Positions 34,550 to 45,244 are shown, counted from the stretch's first letter. The stretch is DNA of 64,000 bases from Bedellia somnulentella (GCA_963576735.1 OY755170.1:23544875-23608874); one strand, 5' to 3'. Made by a program: numbers and translations. Notes: generated by a model from the sequence alone, not told the origin.

Positions 34550-34700
34550 TAATTATACTCACGCTCACGCCATTAGTTCTCATCGGGGTAGGCAGGCGCT
34601 ATCGATCGCCACTTTTTAAGATCCTGGAAACCCCTAGTCTACATTCGTCAATCTTATCATACATGCTCTTTTATTTTTTGAGTTTGGAATTTGGACGCCT
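34550..34700 (-). repeat. LINE-R 3' fragment
   Basis: ACTCACGCTCACGCCATTAG, TCGGGGTAGGCAGGCGCTAT, CGATCGCCACTTTTTAAGAT and CATACATGCTCTTTTATTTT are the complement of the LINE-R end. The last part degenerates. Confidence 0.65.
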
Positions 34701-34949
34701 CTCTTATTAAGGATGTTCTAAAATTAACGGTAATTGAAGTTAAAAGAGTAGAAGATGAATATAAGTGGATAAAGAGAGTAGAGTAAAAATTAAACAATGC
34801 GGATTTATTTAATGACTTCCAAACTAATTACTAATTTATCTTGGAAATATATCAGAATAGAAGAGGGGAGTTTTATGGCCGATAGGATGATTATGAAAAG
34901 GGTACGAAAGGATTACATTTTGAAAAAATACTAAGACTTCAGCAGTTGA

Positions 34950-35065
34950 TACTCGTAAATATGTAAGAACTTCGAAAACCGATGGAACTAGGGAAAGCTG
35001 CAGGTTGTGAGAGGACCAAAATGCTGAAGGCTGGTTAAAATTTAGTGGCTTCTTGGCTGTTCTGA
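34950..35065 (+). pseudogene. LINE-R RT N-terminal scrap
   Basis: A frame reading MELGKAAGCERTKMLKAG, stop, NLVASWLF aligns with GKAARSDRITIEILRAGE in the copy at 62940-63030. This is the palm-entry block of the RT. Confidence 0.55.
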
Positions 35066-35097
35066 ATTTTTTAAAACATACATACATATATTAGTTA

Positions 35098-35530
35098 TTA
35101 GTAAGTATACATACATACATAGTGCTATAAGTTACTATCGGGGAAGGCAGAGTATCGATCGCCACTTTGTACCATCCCCACATACGTCTCGAGTTTCATC
35201 ATTATTCATAAATATTTTCATATAGGCTCTTTTATTTTTGACCGTGTAGTGTCGGCTTAGAATAACACTACCCCATTTCTACCCGTGGGTGATCGTAAGA
35301 GGCGACTAAGGGTATAGGGGCTTCTTAAGTGATTTTTGGGCGATGTGGTTGGAGACCCGTCACCAAAAACATTTATTTATTATTACCACCTTTTCCCCAA
35401 TCAACTTCCAAAAGTGGCTAAGGAATTTCTAATTCCAAAGCTCTAGCTACCCCGTTAAGGGATTTATAGCCGTGAGTATATGTATGTATGTATGTATGTT
35501 ATTTTTGACACTTGCCTTTTGAGCAAATAA
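35098..35530 (-). repeat. LINE-R 3' fragment interrupted by SINE-B
   Basis: Left part 35098-35242 (ACATACATACATAGTGCTAT, GGGGAAGGCAGAGTATCGAT, AGGCTCTTTTATTTTTGAC) resumes at 35499 as TTATTTTTGACACTTGCCTT then TTTGAGCA, which completes the LINE-R order …CTTTTTGAGCA. The SINE-B at 35243-35498 therefore landed in an older LINE-R copy. Confidence 0.8.
35243..35498 (+). mobile_element. SINE-B nested in LINE-R, with target-site duplication
   Basis: Complete copy from CGTGTAGTGTCGGCTTAGAA to the GTGAGTATATGTATGTATG tail, flanked by the perfect 11-bp repeat TTATTTTTGAC (35232-35242 and 35499-35509). Confidence 0.93.
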
Positions 35531-35774
35531 CTATTTACATTTAATTGGTTTGATATACTTATCTCTTTTACCAATGTAAATTAATATTCCTTCATAATAT
35601 TTTTTTACAGTTTTGTCTTTCACACCTCACACCATTTCTTACTCTGTCACATACCTCTCATTTATTTTTTATCTGAGGTACCAAATCTCTACTGTATTCA
35701 CTCTGCTCTTGTGCTTCTTGCGCGACAAAGGGATTTCTGACAGGAACGAAAACTTTAATAAATTTGTGTATTGC

Positions 35775-35995
35775 TGCCTTAGAATGTCACCACCCCTTTC
35801 TACCCACGGCTGTCGTAGGAGGCGATCAAGGGTATGGAATTTTTTAAAATGGTATTTGGGCGATGCAGTTGGAAACCAATCAGAAACAATACTTTATTTC
35901 TTCAACTTCCAAACGCTGAGGAGGCTGAGGAGTTTCCAGCTCTAAAGCTCTGACTACCCGTGAAGGGGATTTTAGGATTTATGGCCTTAAGTATG
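35775..35995 (+). repeat. SINE-B, diverged copy
   Basis: CCTTAGAATGTCACCACCCC, GGTATTTGGGCGATGCAGTT, CTGAGGAGTTTCCAGCTCTA and GGCCTTAAGTATGTGT follow the family order with many changes. A 110-codon frame across it is fortuitous. Confidence 0.7.
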
Positions 35996-36044
35996 TGTAA
36001 GTCTGAATATTTTTTTAAAATAAAGGAATCAAACAGTGTACTGC

Positions 36045-37080
36045 TCCTAAGGCATATGAAAGGGCATTAAGAAAGTATTTTTGGAAGGTAACTGAACTTA
36101 CTAACCAAACTTGGATAGCAAGTTTGGTTTGTAGAAACAACGTCTCTGTGCATTGGGTCAATCTATGAGGATTCCAGTACATCATCATCATCAGCCTATA
36201 GACAACCTATGCTGGACATACATAGGCCTCCCCCAAACAGCTCCAATACAACTGTTCGAGATCCTTCGGGATCTCTACAAATGTTTGACAGGGTTGTGTA
36301 GCTTCTCCATGGCTCTTCAATTTGTTTATGGATACTGTTTCAAAGTATTGTGTGAAAATGCTTATAGGCTGGGAATGATAGAGTTTTTCAATAAATGTCT
36401 CTTATATGCTGACATTCAAGTGTTATTTGCATCAACCGTGAATGAATTACAAGAAATGGTGAATATTTCATTAACTTTTTTTTGAAAGAAATCGAATGAG
36501 GGGGAATGTGCACAAACCAAGACAATGGCAGAATAGGATATGTAATATATGTGAGATTGTACTAGCTGTTAAGAAAGTGGAACAATTGAAAGAACTTGTA
36601 CATCTGGAAACTAGGGACAGGAAATGTGAGGAAAATATTAAAAGGAGAGTTCAAAAAGCAGTAGATTCAGCTCTGATGTCAGCTCTCAGGTCTGATGTTG
36701 TGCCAGTTTTGTTTTTTGAAAATGCTTGGATGTCAGAATACTGTTAAGGTCCATACACTGATGTATGGTAGTGAATTTTGGGCATGGCAAAACAGTCATG
36801 TGCAAGTAAGAGTGAATGCAGTGGAAGTGAGATCCTACAGAATTAAATCTAATGTAAAGCTGTGCAAGGTTGTGTGAAAAAGATTGATTTATAATCTATT
36901 AAATGTGAAAGATAGTAAAAGGTATGTTAAGATAGTAGAGCAGGTTATTAAAAGCAAACTGACAAAAGAGCAAATGTGGATAGTATTGTTAGTAGAGGCT
37001 AGCCATGAACAATGTTTAAAGATCAAGTTCTGGCTACCCTCTCAGGGATTTTACAACCAAGCAATGTATAAACAAGTAAG
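36045..37080 (+). pseudogene. LINE-R reverse transcriptase relic
   Basis: Fragments in order: AYERALRKYFW, ENAYRLGMIEFFNKCLLYAD (RT motif region with YAD where the active site should continue D), IQVLFASTVNELQEMVNI, RMRGNVHK, VEQLKELVHLETRDRKCEEN, IKRRVQKAVDSALMSAL, then TLMYGSEFWAWQNSHVQVRV. Several frameshifts break it. Its order and wording match the copy at 63200-63900. Confidence 0.8.
36168..36262 (+). repeat. CATCATCATCAGCCTATA repeat
   Basis: CATCATCATCAGCCTATAGA, CTATGCTGGACATACATAGG and CCTCCCCCAAACAGCTC is a stock lepidopteran repeat end, here inside the LINE-R relic. Confidence 0.65.
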
Positions 37081-37136
37081 CGTTTTCCTGTTTGTAGGGT
37101 TTTATTAGTATTTTTTACTTATTAGTTTAAGTAGCT

Positions 37137-37389
37137 GTGTAGTGTCGGCTTAGAATAGCACTACCCCATTTCTTCCGGTGGGTGTACGTAAGAGGCGACT
37201 AACGGACTTGGGGCTTTTTAAGGGATTTTTGGGCGATGCGGTTGGAGACCCATCACCAACAACCTTTGTACTACCATCTTTTCCCCACTCAACTTCCAAA
37301 AGTGGCTGGGGAATTTATTATTTCTCAGCTCTGGCTAACCCTTTTAGGGATTTATAGCCGTGAGTATATGTATGTATGTATGTATGTAT
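37137..37389 (+). mobile_element. SINE-B, full length
   Basis: GTGTAGTGTCGGCTTAGAAT through GGGCGATGCGGTTGGAGACC to GTGAGTATATGTATGTATG. A 6-bp flanking repeat, GTAGCT, is a possible target duplication but is short. Confidence 0.85.
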
Positions 37390-37945
37390 GTAGCTCAAAT
37401 ACTCTTAATAAAGGTAAAAAACCCTTCCATTCTATTAAGAATTTCTTTTTAGGCGTTACCCTTAGAAGTGGGATAGACTCAGTGAACCTTTGAACCGGTT
37501 TAGATAGATTGATAGATAAGTTAATGAGTTTCCACACAAAGCTTCCTATGTGAATGTGGGTTTCATACTATGTTGGTTCTTCTTCTATTTAGGTGTTCTA
37601 AAATGTATCTGCTTATCTAATCACCCAAACGAAATTCCATTTTAATTCAATACTCATGAAAAGACAATCAATTGAGAACACATGAATAAATAACTGTGTA
37701 TTAATGAGATAACAATTAATAATACAGTACTACATTTTTAGGAATTTAATTTCAATGTCCAAAGGAAACCCCTGACTAAACAATGAGTGATTTATGTTCA
37801 AATGTAGTTCTGTATAATCAATTATGATAATAATACTATAGTCAGGACCTATAGAAATGGTTATGAAAATTTAATTTTGTAAGTGCAGTATTCAACAGTT
37901 AAAGCATAGAAAATATATGAAATCAATCAATTTGCATCACATTAC
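37390..37945. other. probable intron of the minus-strand host gene
   Basis: AT-rich, no recognised repeat. It lies directly downstream of the donor site at 37945, so it would be the start of intron 1 of the host gene. Confidence 0.4.
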
Positions 37946-38195
37946 CTGTATAAGATGCTGAGCTGTACGAATCTGCTGATGAAGCTGACAGGGACCGGCT
38001 GCGGTACCTGGCTGACTTCTTAAGAGCTCCTGACTTTCCTCTTGGCCCATCGAATTTACCAGCAGCTGCCTCAGCAGCCGCACCACGAACTTGACCAGGG
38101 TCTGTCACTGGACTGTCATTAGATACACTCGCGCCCGCAACACTTTCTTTTCTACCCTGATCACCAAGCGACCCATTGCCTTGATTCTCTGACAT
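37946..38195 (-). CDS. host gene, first coding exon, SR-rich N-terminus
   Basis: Starts at an ATG in a favourable context (AATAATGTCA) and runs 83 codons plus 1 nt to a good splice donor (TATACAG|GTAATG). Codon use is clearly more GC-rich than the surroundings. The peptide is polar and low in complexity: MSENQGNGSLGDQGRK at the start, an alanine/glycine part, then KKSARYRSRSLSASSADSYS with RS dipeptides. Such N-termini are common in splicing-linked and other nuclear proteins. I do not recognise the gene, and the next exons must lie left of 37946 beyond the repeats or outside the window. It is phase 1 at the junction. Confidence 0.7.
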
Positions 38196-38880
38196 TATTT
38201 ACACAAACACAAGAACCAGTTGATAGAAAATTACGCAGTACTTCTAAGGTTTCTATTCTTAAGTTCAAAGTTTGTATTTGGCAACTGTGAGCTATCTTCC
38301 GAAGAATTTATCGATTTTTGTTAAGTAATCACAATTTTAAGTGGCGGACTGAACTGCCACAGTGTATTTCATTTCAATTATGTCGGGACTGTCGGGCCAC
38401 TTTGCTTGTCTGCAAGGATCCTTTCTAGTACTTGTGTATGGTAGATGGTAGGTGGGTACGTTCATTTGAATCATACGCTAATAATAGTTTTCCCATATAA
38501 CTCAGTAAAGATAACCGCACTGTAAGTTTATTTTTTCATTCATTCACAGAATGGCAATTTCAAGTTTTCAGGGATTACAAAAAAAAACACATTTAACACA
38601 TTGACGAATTTTCGTTTTTTAGTTTTCCCTCCTAATATTTCTGATACTGTTACTGTTATGCCGTTGTCGTTTTCCTGCTTTGCATGACCGGACTTATCTT
38701 CCTTCTTTTTCTTTCTATAGACGAATTTTTGTTTTTCTCTCTTTCACACAACAAAATCGTAACCTAGAGCCTTAGCATAGCCGGAACCAGTCATGCCGGC
38801 GGCAGCGAGCGGCATTAGTTAGGCAACTTCCAGAGAGTAATCATAGTCTTTGCTTTGATTTAGATCACCATGATCATCGG
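38196..38880 (-). promoter_or_regulatory. putative 5' UTR and promoter of the SR-rich gene
   Basis: Upstream sequence of the host exon. It contains TTTATCGATTTTT near 38307 (7 of 8 matches to the DREF site TATCGATA, common in insect housekeeping promoters). No TATA box is evident. The transcription start cannot be placed from sequence alone. Confidence 0.35.
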
Positions 38881-38888
38881 CTACGTTG

Positions 38889-39632
38889 TAGGCTTGGGTA
38901 GATCCAGCTCCGCGAGGGGATTCGAATCACCAGGTTCAGGCTCAGTTCCGGTACTGAATCCTCTTAACCGGGCCGGACCGCTTATCGAATCCGGCTCGGT
39001 TAAGAAATTCGGAACTGAATCAAACAACCAAAAAATACCACGCTTACTTCGCGGAACGTAACGATTGCTGTTGACATACATGTAAAAATCAATTTACTCA
39101 TATGTATAATGATTCTGTTTGTATACAGGCTAGGTTCGCTAACATACAAATATCCATATGTAAAAAAAATAATAATATTTAGAAACATCTTAACAACATC
39201 TTATAACAATATCTACACATAAATATATGCAAATCAGAAAGTGACACAACATAAAACACTATCATATTTATAATATCACTATAAACACCATTATTTATGA
39301 AAATATTGATAAATCTATTAAACAAAATTGGCAAACAAAGAACAAAAAAGGACAACTCTCTTTTCGTCTCTGTCTCCCGAGTTCAAATTGTATTACATTC
39401 TTGTCTCGCTCTCACATTCAGCAAGCAAAGCAAATGTAACGGTAATAATCGAACCGATCCTGAACCTGATGCCTGAGCCTGTTGTTCGAAAACAATAAAA
39501 CCGAGCCGGTGCGGAGCGGCCCGGTTAAGCGAACCTGCACCTGATAAGAAAGAGTGGGGCCGGTTAGGCCAATCAGGCTCACGCAGGGATTCGAATCATT
39601 TGAATCCACCGAGCCGGACCTACACACGGCTA
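38889..39632. mobile_element. hAT-type MITE, copy 1
   Basis: 744 bp, with imperfect terminal inverted repeats starting TAGGCTTGGGTAGATCC and TAGCCGTGTGTAGGTCC (read inward), both carrying GATTCGAATC-type palindromes further in. It is flanked by the perfect 8-bp duplication CTACGTTG (38881-38888 and 39633-39640). No transposase. The 8-bp duplication and TAG-type ends fit hAT. Small frames inside are identical in both copies and are not genes. Confidence 0.92.
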
Positions 39633-39640
39633 CTACGTTG

Positions 39641-39861
39641 ATTGTGTCGTGTTGGAGTTATATGATCGTCTATTCGTCTTTTACAGGTTTTACAGGCACG
39701 AGGAGTACGGTATTAAGGTACTGTGAAGTGTGATGAGCTAAGCTAACTTACGCATAATGGATAAAATATAACCAAGCAAGGATCCAAGTCTTGACCAAAA
39801 GCACTCAATTCAAGTTAGTGCGTTGGGATTGGGACGACAATATCTAACTAAACTCAAGACA
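39641..39861. other. spacer
   Basis: Continuation of the target into which the MITE inserted; nothing recognised. Confidence 0.4.
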
Positions 39862-40188
39862 CAAACCTCAAATATTCACGCTGTATATACCCGAAGGGAT
39901 AATAGTACTAGTTACTAATACTTCTGAACCTCACACGACATTTTAGTCACTTGGTTGTCAAAGTACCCACGTTTTGCTTGGATAGTGTATAGGATTATAA
40001 AACCAATAAGTAAAAATAAGACTCTCGAGATCGTCATTTTGTACAAATATATTGTCATATGACTAAATATAATTCAGTTATGTGGGATTTCTCACGATGT
40101 CTTTCCTCACTGTTGTAGGATCCAATCGGGATTTGATCCCAGGGTTCTCTACACGATAGGCGGTTGGTCTCTCCACTGATCTATCGCA
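39862..40188 (-). repeat. SINE-A, diverged
   Basis: ATTCACGCTGTATATACCCG, GAAGGGATAATAGTACTAGT, AAGTACCCACGTTTTGCTTG and the B-box complement GGGATTTGATCCC. The head ends at CACTGATCTATCGC. The right edge abuts the next MITE. Confidence 0.75.
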
Positions 40189-40634
40189 ATGAGAGGTTTT
40201 CTTTTTGAGAAATAAAAAAACAACATAGTTTCCTAGAGCTCTGTAGATGGCGTTGATGTAACTACGTTACTTACTTAATTTTTTTCTTCGTGGCCTCAAT
40301 CGTGTTGCCACAATAATTTCGCCAATGTCAACTTTAAAAACATGTGTCACATCACCATAGAGTAACTTTTTGGCGAGTAAAAACAACAAAAAGAATGTTA
40401 TATATAAACACCGTCTTTGTTTATTTACTGTTAAGCTATCTTGACTTAAACTGATATTCATTTAGACTTTCAAATCAGAACGTTTTTATGTACGTTCCGT
40501 TTTACGATATCATTACATCCAAGTGTGAAAAACGGTGTGACGTTCCGTTCCTACCAGTAACATAGCAAGTCTGGCGCCATCTATCCTGAGAACAGCGAAG
40601 AAGAAAAAAAGAAAAAAAAGGAAAACCTCTCATT
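40189..40634. mobile_element. MITE with long imperfect TIRs
   Basis: Left end AATGAGAGGTTTTCTTTTTG and right end CCTTTTTTTTC-type, the complement of which reads AATGAGAGGTTTTCC. Further in, AGATGGCGTTGATGTAAC pairs with GATAGATGGCGCCAGAC on the other strand, so the inverted ends reach about 75 bp. No target duplication is visible; SINE-A abuts on the left and the AATTGGCC repeat on the right. Confidence 0.6.
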
Positions 40635-41003
40635 GGCCTAGACCTCGCTTTTATAACATACCCTTTTCATTATATTATAAATCGATAAAGGACATCAAAC
40701 TTAACAACTTCGCCTATGGAATGCCTATCTAAAATATTGTTATTATCTAAATATTTAATAATGAAAAATATCATATACCTAGTTCAAACTGAGAAAGTAT
40801 AGAATGAGATTCTTTGCTTCAGTGAAAATAAGAAATAAAATAAAAAAACATCTGATCTATGCTTTTCGCTCTGTAAACAAAAACATAACTTCTTTCGGTA
40901 TTTTCCAGTTTTTTCCAATTGGCCTGGACCTCGCTTTTAACATACCCTTTTTATATTATAAATCGATCAAACTAAACACCGAAAGAAGTTATATTTTTGT
41001 TTA
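40632..41003 (+). repeat. AATTGGCCTAGACC unit, tandem start and inner hairpin
   Basis: ATTGGCCTAGACCTCGCTTT at 40632 recurs at 40917 (AATTGGCCTGGACCTCGC), 286 bp apart. The same double start occurs at 44193 and 44477. Near the right side AAACATAACTTCTTTCGGT pairs with ACCGAAAGAAGTTATATTTT, making a hairpin. It borders the THAP gene on its 5' side. Confidence 0.7.
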
Positions 41004-41035
41004 ACTTCAAAAACGCACAAGACTGGCGTCTTGAA

Positions 41036-41043
41036 TGACGTCA
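41036..41043. promoter_or_regulatory. CRE-like palindrome TGACGTCA
   Basis: A perfect TGACGTCA lies 85 bp before the THAP start codon. It could be a bZIP site, but there is no further support. Confidence 0.35.
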
Positions 41044-41127
41044 CCGTCAGTCACGGCGTGCGAAACAAACCAAATAGCGATCGTGTATTCGTACGTTAAC
41101 GTTATAGCTAGTTTTTATCGTTTAAAA

Positions 41128-42007
41128 ATGAATTTCTCATATTATAAGTACTGTATAGTGCCCCAGTGTGATAGCACGACTATAAAAACGCCAATCAAGT
41201 TATTTATATATGTTCCAAACAATGGAGAAATTCGGAAAAAGTGGTTAAAACTTGCAAGAAGAGAATCTCTCAATCTCTGATGATGCTCATACTTTATCAA
41301 CAGGTTCAAGAATGTATTTTTGTGAAGATCATTTTGATGTAAGTATTTCACACATTACAATCTATTACTTAATTCGAGCAAACTAGATGTGTTTTGTAGA
41401 ATCCCTATTTTCTAAATAATAAATACACGAGTTCAGGTTAAGTTGTTTCACTTTTAGAAGTGAACGTTTTATTTTAGTTTTCTAATTAATGTTACAAACA
41501 TACTATTTTTATTATTCTAGTTGCCAAATGATATGATTAATTACATGGAGTATCATATGAAGGGAACAGAATCACAAGTGCGCATGAAACCAGGTTGTAT
41601 GCCAAGTAAATTTGGATGTCAAGAAGGCAGAAGAAAACGAACATGCAGCAGTACAAAACGGCCATATATTCTAAAAAAACAAAGAAAGATGATAATAGAA
41701 GAGTGTCTGAATGAATCAAAAGAAAGTTGTACTCCAAGTTGTTCTCTTATAGATACTTCTGATACAAGTTTAAGTACGTATAATATCAAACCACATAACT
41801 ACCTAAATGATTTAAAGTTTGAAATGGCAAATACCTAGTTATTACCATTATAAAGCTATTTTGTTGTATATCTTTTCAGATATTGAAACAGAATATCGGA
41901 TATTGATATTGCGAAATTCAGATGAGCAAAAGTCACTGTTCGACGCGAAAAAATTTCCAAGCATAACAAGGCATCCGTCACTCCATGTACTTGCGCGCTA
42001 TAATTAA
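41128..42007 (+). pseudogene. three-exon THAP-domain gene, frameshifted in exon 1
   Basis: Exon 1 (41128-41338) starts MNFSYYKYCIVPQC and gives the THAP zinc finger: C-x4-C, then NGEIRKKWLKLARR, then CEDHF (C-x2-H). Intron 1 is 41339-41520 (GTAAGT…TTCTAG), phase 0, and joins HFD to LPNDMINYMEYHMKG. Exon 2 (41521-41773) is basic and cysteine-rich. Intron 2 is 41774-41879 (GTACGT…TTTCAG), joining SLN to IETEYRILILRNS. Exon 3 ends at 42007. Exon 1 reads into a TGA at 41278 and resumes one base out of phase, so one base is surplus near 41265-41280. The THAP domain binds DNA and is shared by host proteins and P-like transposases. No catalytic domain follows, so this is a truncated transposase gene or a small captured THAP protein. 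Confidence 0.7.
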
Positions 42008-42065
42008 TTACCTACCGCCCGGCCGAACGGTCTCGGGCCACCGGGGGCCCAAGTTCAGTTCAGTG

Positions 42066-42808
42066 TAGGCTTGGGTAGATCCAGCTCTGCGAGGGGATTC
42101 GAATCACCAGGTTCAGGCTCAGTTCCGGTACTGAATCCTCTTAACCGGGCCGGACCGCTTATCGAATCCGGCTCGGTTAAGAAATTCGGAACTGAATCAA
42201 ACAACCAAAAAATACCACGATTACTTCGCGGAACGTAACGATTGCTGTTGACATACATCTAAAAATCAATTAACTCATATGTATAATGATTCTGTTTGTG
42301 TACAGGCTAGGTTCGCTAACATACAAATATCCATATGTAAAAAAAAAAAAAAATTTAGAAACATCTTAACAACATCTTATAAGAATATCTACACATAAAT
42401 ATATGCAAATCAGAAAGTGACACAACATAAAACACTATCATATTTATAATATCACTATAAACACCATTATTTATGAAAAGATTGATAAATCTATTAAACG
42501 AAATTGGCAAACAAAGAACAAAAAAGGACAACTCTCTTTTCGTCTCTGTCTCCCGAGTTCAAATTGTATTACATTCTTGTCTCGCTCTCACATTCAGCAA
42601 GCAAAGCAAATGTAACGGTAATAATCGAACCGATCCTGAACCTGATGCCTGAGCCTGTTGTTCGAAAACAATAAAACCGAGCCGGTGCGGAGCGGCCCGG
42701 TTAAGCGAACCTGCACCTGATAAGAAAGAGTGGGGCCGGTTAGGCCAATCAGGCTCACGCAGGGATTCGAATCATTTGAATCCACCGAGCCGGACCTACA
42801 CACGGCTA
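42066..42808. mobile_element. hAT-type MITE, copy 2
   Basis: 743 bp, nearly identical to 38889-39632 (scattered substitutions, and an A-rich tract in place of AATAATAATAT). It is flanked by the perfect 8-bp duplication GTTCAGTG (42058-42065 and 42809-42816). The high identity and clean duplications mean that both insertions are recent. Confidence 0.93.
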
Positions 42809-42816
42809 GTTCAGTG

Positions 42817-43361
42817 CGGTTGTCGCGAGCGAGCGAAGCGCATGCATTGTTAAATTTTAATAAGTACCTAAGTATTTAATTCGTTCGTAAGCGTACCTAC
42901 GATGCCGATAAAAAATATATTAAAATAAAGCACATGTAACTTTAAAGTTATTTTTAATTTTATTTTACCTACACCCTGACGTCTATAATTAATTATGTTC
43001 TTAGATAGATAGTACAGCTCTAATTTATAAAAAAATATTTTATAACAAAAAAAAATTGTACTGCCACATACAAGTCAGAACATATAATAAAATAATTATT
43101 CACAGTTCTCAATAACATCGACACAAAATTAATTTAATTTTATCGAAGAGGCAGCCCTGCGATTGTTACCGGATCGCGCGGTGCGAAGCAACCACAACTA
43201 TACGCTTGAGCATTAAAGCACATTTTAGATTGCAGTGGTTGCTGACGCGACGGATTAGGCTATTATACCAGTAGGTATTGGAAATTTTCTATGAAGTGAA
43301 GTATCTGGTAACTATTCAATAATCTGTGGCATAACGGCATCGATTCTGGGCAAATTATTAC
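42817..43361. other. sequence downstream of the THAP gene
   Basis: GTTGTCGCGAGCGAGCGAAG follows the MITE duplication. A small inverted pair, GCAACCAC and GTGGTTGC, lies at about 43188-43243. No gene found. Confidence 0.4.
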
Positions 43362-43778
43362 GGCTTATTCCGTTTATCCACCCTAAAAAATCCTCCCTAA
43401 GTCGGATATTCGGAAACGCATGTCCGATTATCCACCCTGAACGGGGTGGATAATCGGAATTCATAATAAAATGTTTCTTCCGATTTTCTACCCTGCCTAC
43501 GTACAGTCATTTACAGATAAAAGACCCTAAGTTTGTAAGATGTTTTTATTCAAACTGTAAGTAAGAAAGTAGGTATGTTTATCTTAAGTATTTTAATGTT
43601 CACGATGTTTCTTGGACCCATTTTGTTTCTGTAAATTACTGTACTTGGGGTAAAAAATCGGAAGAACCATATTATATGCATCCCGGATATCCACCCCGTT
43701 CAGGGTGGATAATCAGACATGCGTTTACGAATATCCAACTTAGGGAGGATTTTTTAGGGTGGATAAACGGAATAAGCC
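43362..43778. mobile_element. 417-bp MITE with about 100-bp TIRs
   Basis: Ends GGCTTATTCCGTTTATCCAC and its complement. The inverted arms run about 100 bp, including ACGCATGTCCGATTATCCAC and ACCCTGAACGGGGTGGATA. It is flanked by the 8-bp duplication ATTATTAC (43354-43361 and 43779-43786). The GG start and 8-bp duplication leave hAT, Merlin or P-like possible. Confidence 0.9.
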
Positions 43779-44192
43779 ATTATTACTGTCCGCTTTGCTG
43801 AATCCAGATTCCATGGTTAATTCTTTCAAATAATAATTAGCAAAAACTGTATAAACTTGATATTAGTTGTTAAAAACCAAAAAAGACCGTTAGTGATACT
43901 CGCAACGTCAAAGACATGATTGGAGTTTTGCACGGCGTGACGTAACGCTTTCTGATTGGTGTTCACTATCACGTGACTAAAGGTTTCATTTTACGAAATT
44001 TATTTTTTAAAAATATTATTAATCTGTAACGTTTTTAATAATTAATATTGTTTGTTATTTTCTCCATTATATAATTAATCATTATAAACCCCTATCCATT
44101 ATATTTATTCTTAATGGACACAAGCCTATTGTAAGTTATGAATTTTTAGAGATAGTTCAACTCCTACACTTAATGATGTCATCAAACGCAAG
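43779..44192. other. unassigned stretch
   Basis: Nothing recognised. Confidence 0.4.
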
Positions 44193-45065
44193 AATTGGCC
44201 TAGACCTCGCTTTTATAACATACCCTTTTTATATTATAAATCGATAAAGGACATCAAAATTAACAACTTTGCCTATGGAATGCCTATCTAAAATATTTTT
44301 ATTATCTAAATATTTAATAATGAAAAATATCATATACCTAGTTCAAACTGAGAAAGTATAGAATGAGATTCTTTGCTTCAGTGAAAATAATAAATAAAAT
44401 AAAAAAACATCTGATTTATGCTTTTCGCTCTGTAAACAAAAACATAACTTCTTTGGGTATTTTCCAGTTTTTTTCCAATTGGCCTAGACCTCGCTTTTAT
44501 AACATACCCTTTTTATATTATAAATCGATCAAACTAAACACCGAAAGATGTTATGTTTTTTATTGGCAAATATTTAACACGGCAACTAAAATCCTTTTTA
44601 GGCAACTTTCTATTAAGTCACAAAAAAACTAACTTTGCAGTGATTAAATATCTTAGCAACTATTAAACTATACAAGCAACAAAATGCTAGGATCAAAAAA
44701 CTAAAAAAACGGCGGCTACTGTAAGGTATCAAATATATCAAGCGGGATCAGTGTAAAACTGGTTAAGGTATTATAAAACCTAATGTGGCGACAAATTTTT
44801 CCGAGGGGATATCATACATTCTTCACTGGCAACTATTGGATTTCATTATAAAAATACACATTTGGCAGCGATTTTTAGGTCGCTTTAAAACTGAAAATGG
44901 GTATTATAATAATGTATTTGGATATTAGAATATTGTTTGCAGATTCGTAAATTCTTGGAAAGGCGGCAAATGCGCTCGCTGGCTTTTTTTATTTTTGTGA
45001 CTATTATATTAAGTAAATTACATATTATGTGTATTGAAGTAAAAATTAATAAAAATAAAAAAAAA

Positions 45066-45077
45066 TAGGTTAGGTTA
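45066..45077. repeat. TAGGTTAGGTTA run in X2
   Basis: Two telomere-type units between the left motif array and the first hairpin. Confidence 0.8.
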
Positions 45078-45143
45078 AAAGTTGCTTCTCCCACCCTAAT
45101 GGGCAGATGCAATTAAGTTAGGGTAAGAAAACAGAGGGGGAAG

Positions 45144-45160
45144 GGGGGGCGAAGCCCCCC
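45144..45160. repeat. GCGAAGC hairpin, 7-bp stem
   Basis: GGGGGGC-GAA-GCCCCCC, perfect. d(GCGAAGC) is a known ultra-stable DNA minihairpin. Confidence 0.92.
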
Positions 45161-45199
45161 GCATTAAAAAACAATTAATCACCGCAAATGTATTTGTGC

Positions 45200-45218
45200 T
45201 AGGTTAGGTTAGGGTTAG
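45200..45218. repeat. TAGGTTAGGTTAGGGTTAG run in X2
   Basis: Short telomere-like run 40 bp after the first hairpin. Confidence 0.85.
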
Positions 45219-45244
45219 CTTGTGTCCCTTAGAGCGGAAATAGG

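Noticed and set aside
38881..39627. Minus-strand frames repeated at 42055-42803 with near-identical peptides
   Set aside because: They lie wholly inside the two copies of the hAT MITE; identity reflects repeat copying and not a gene family.
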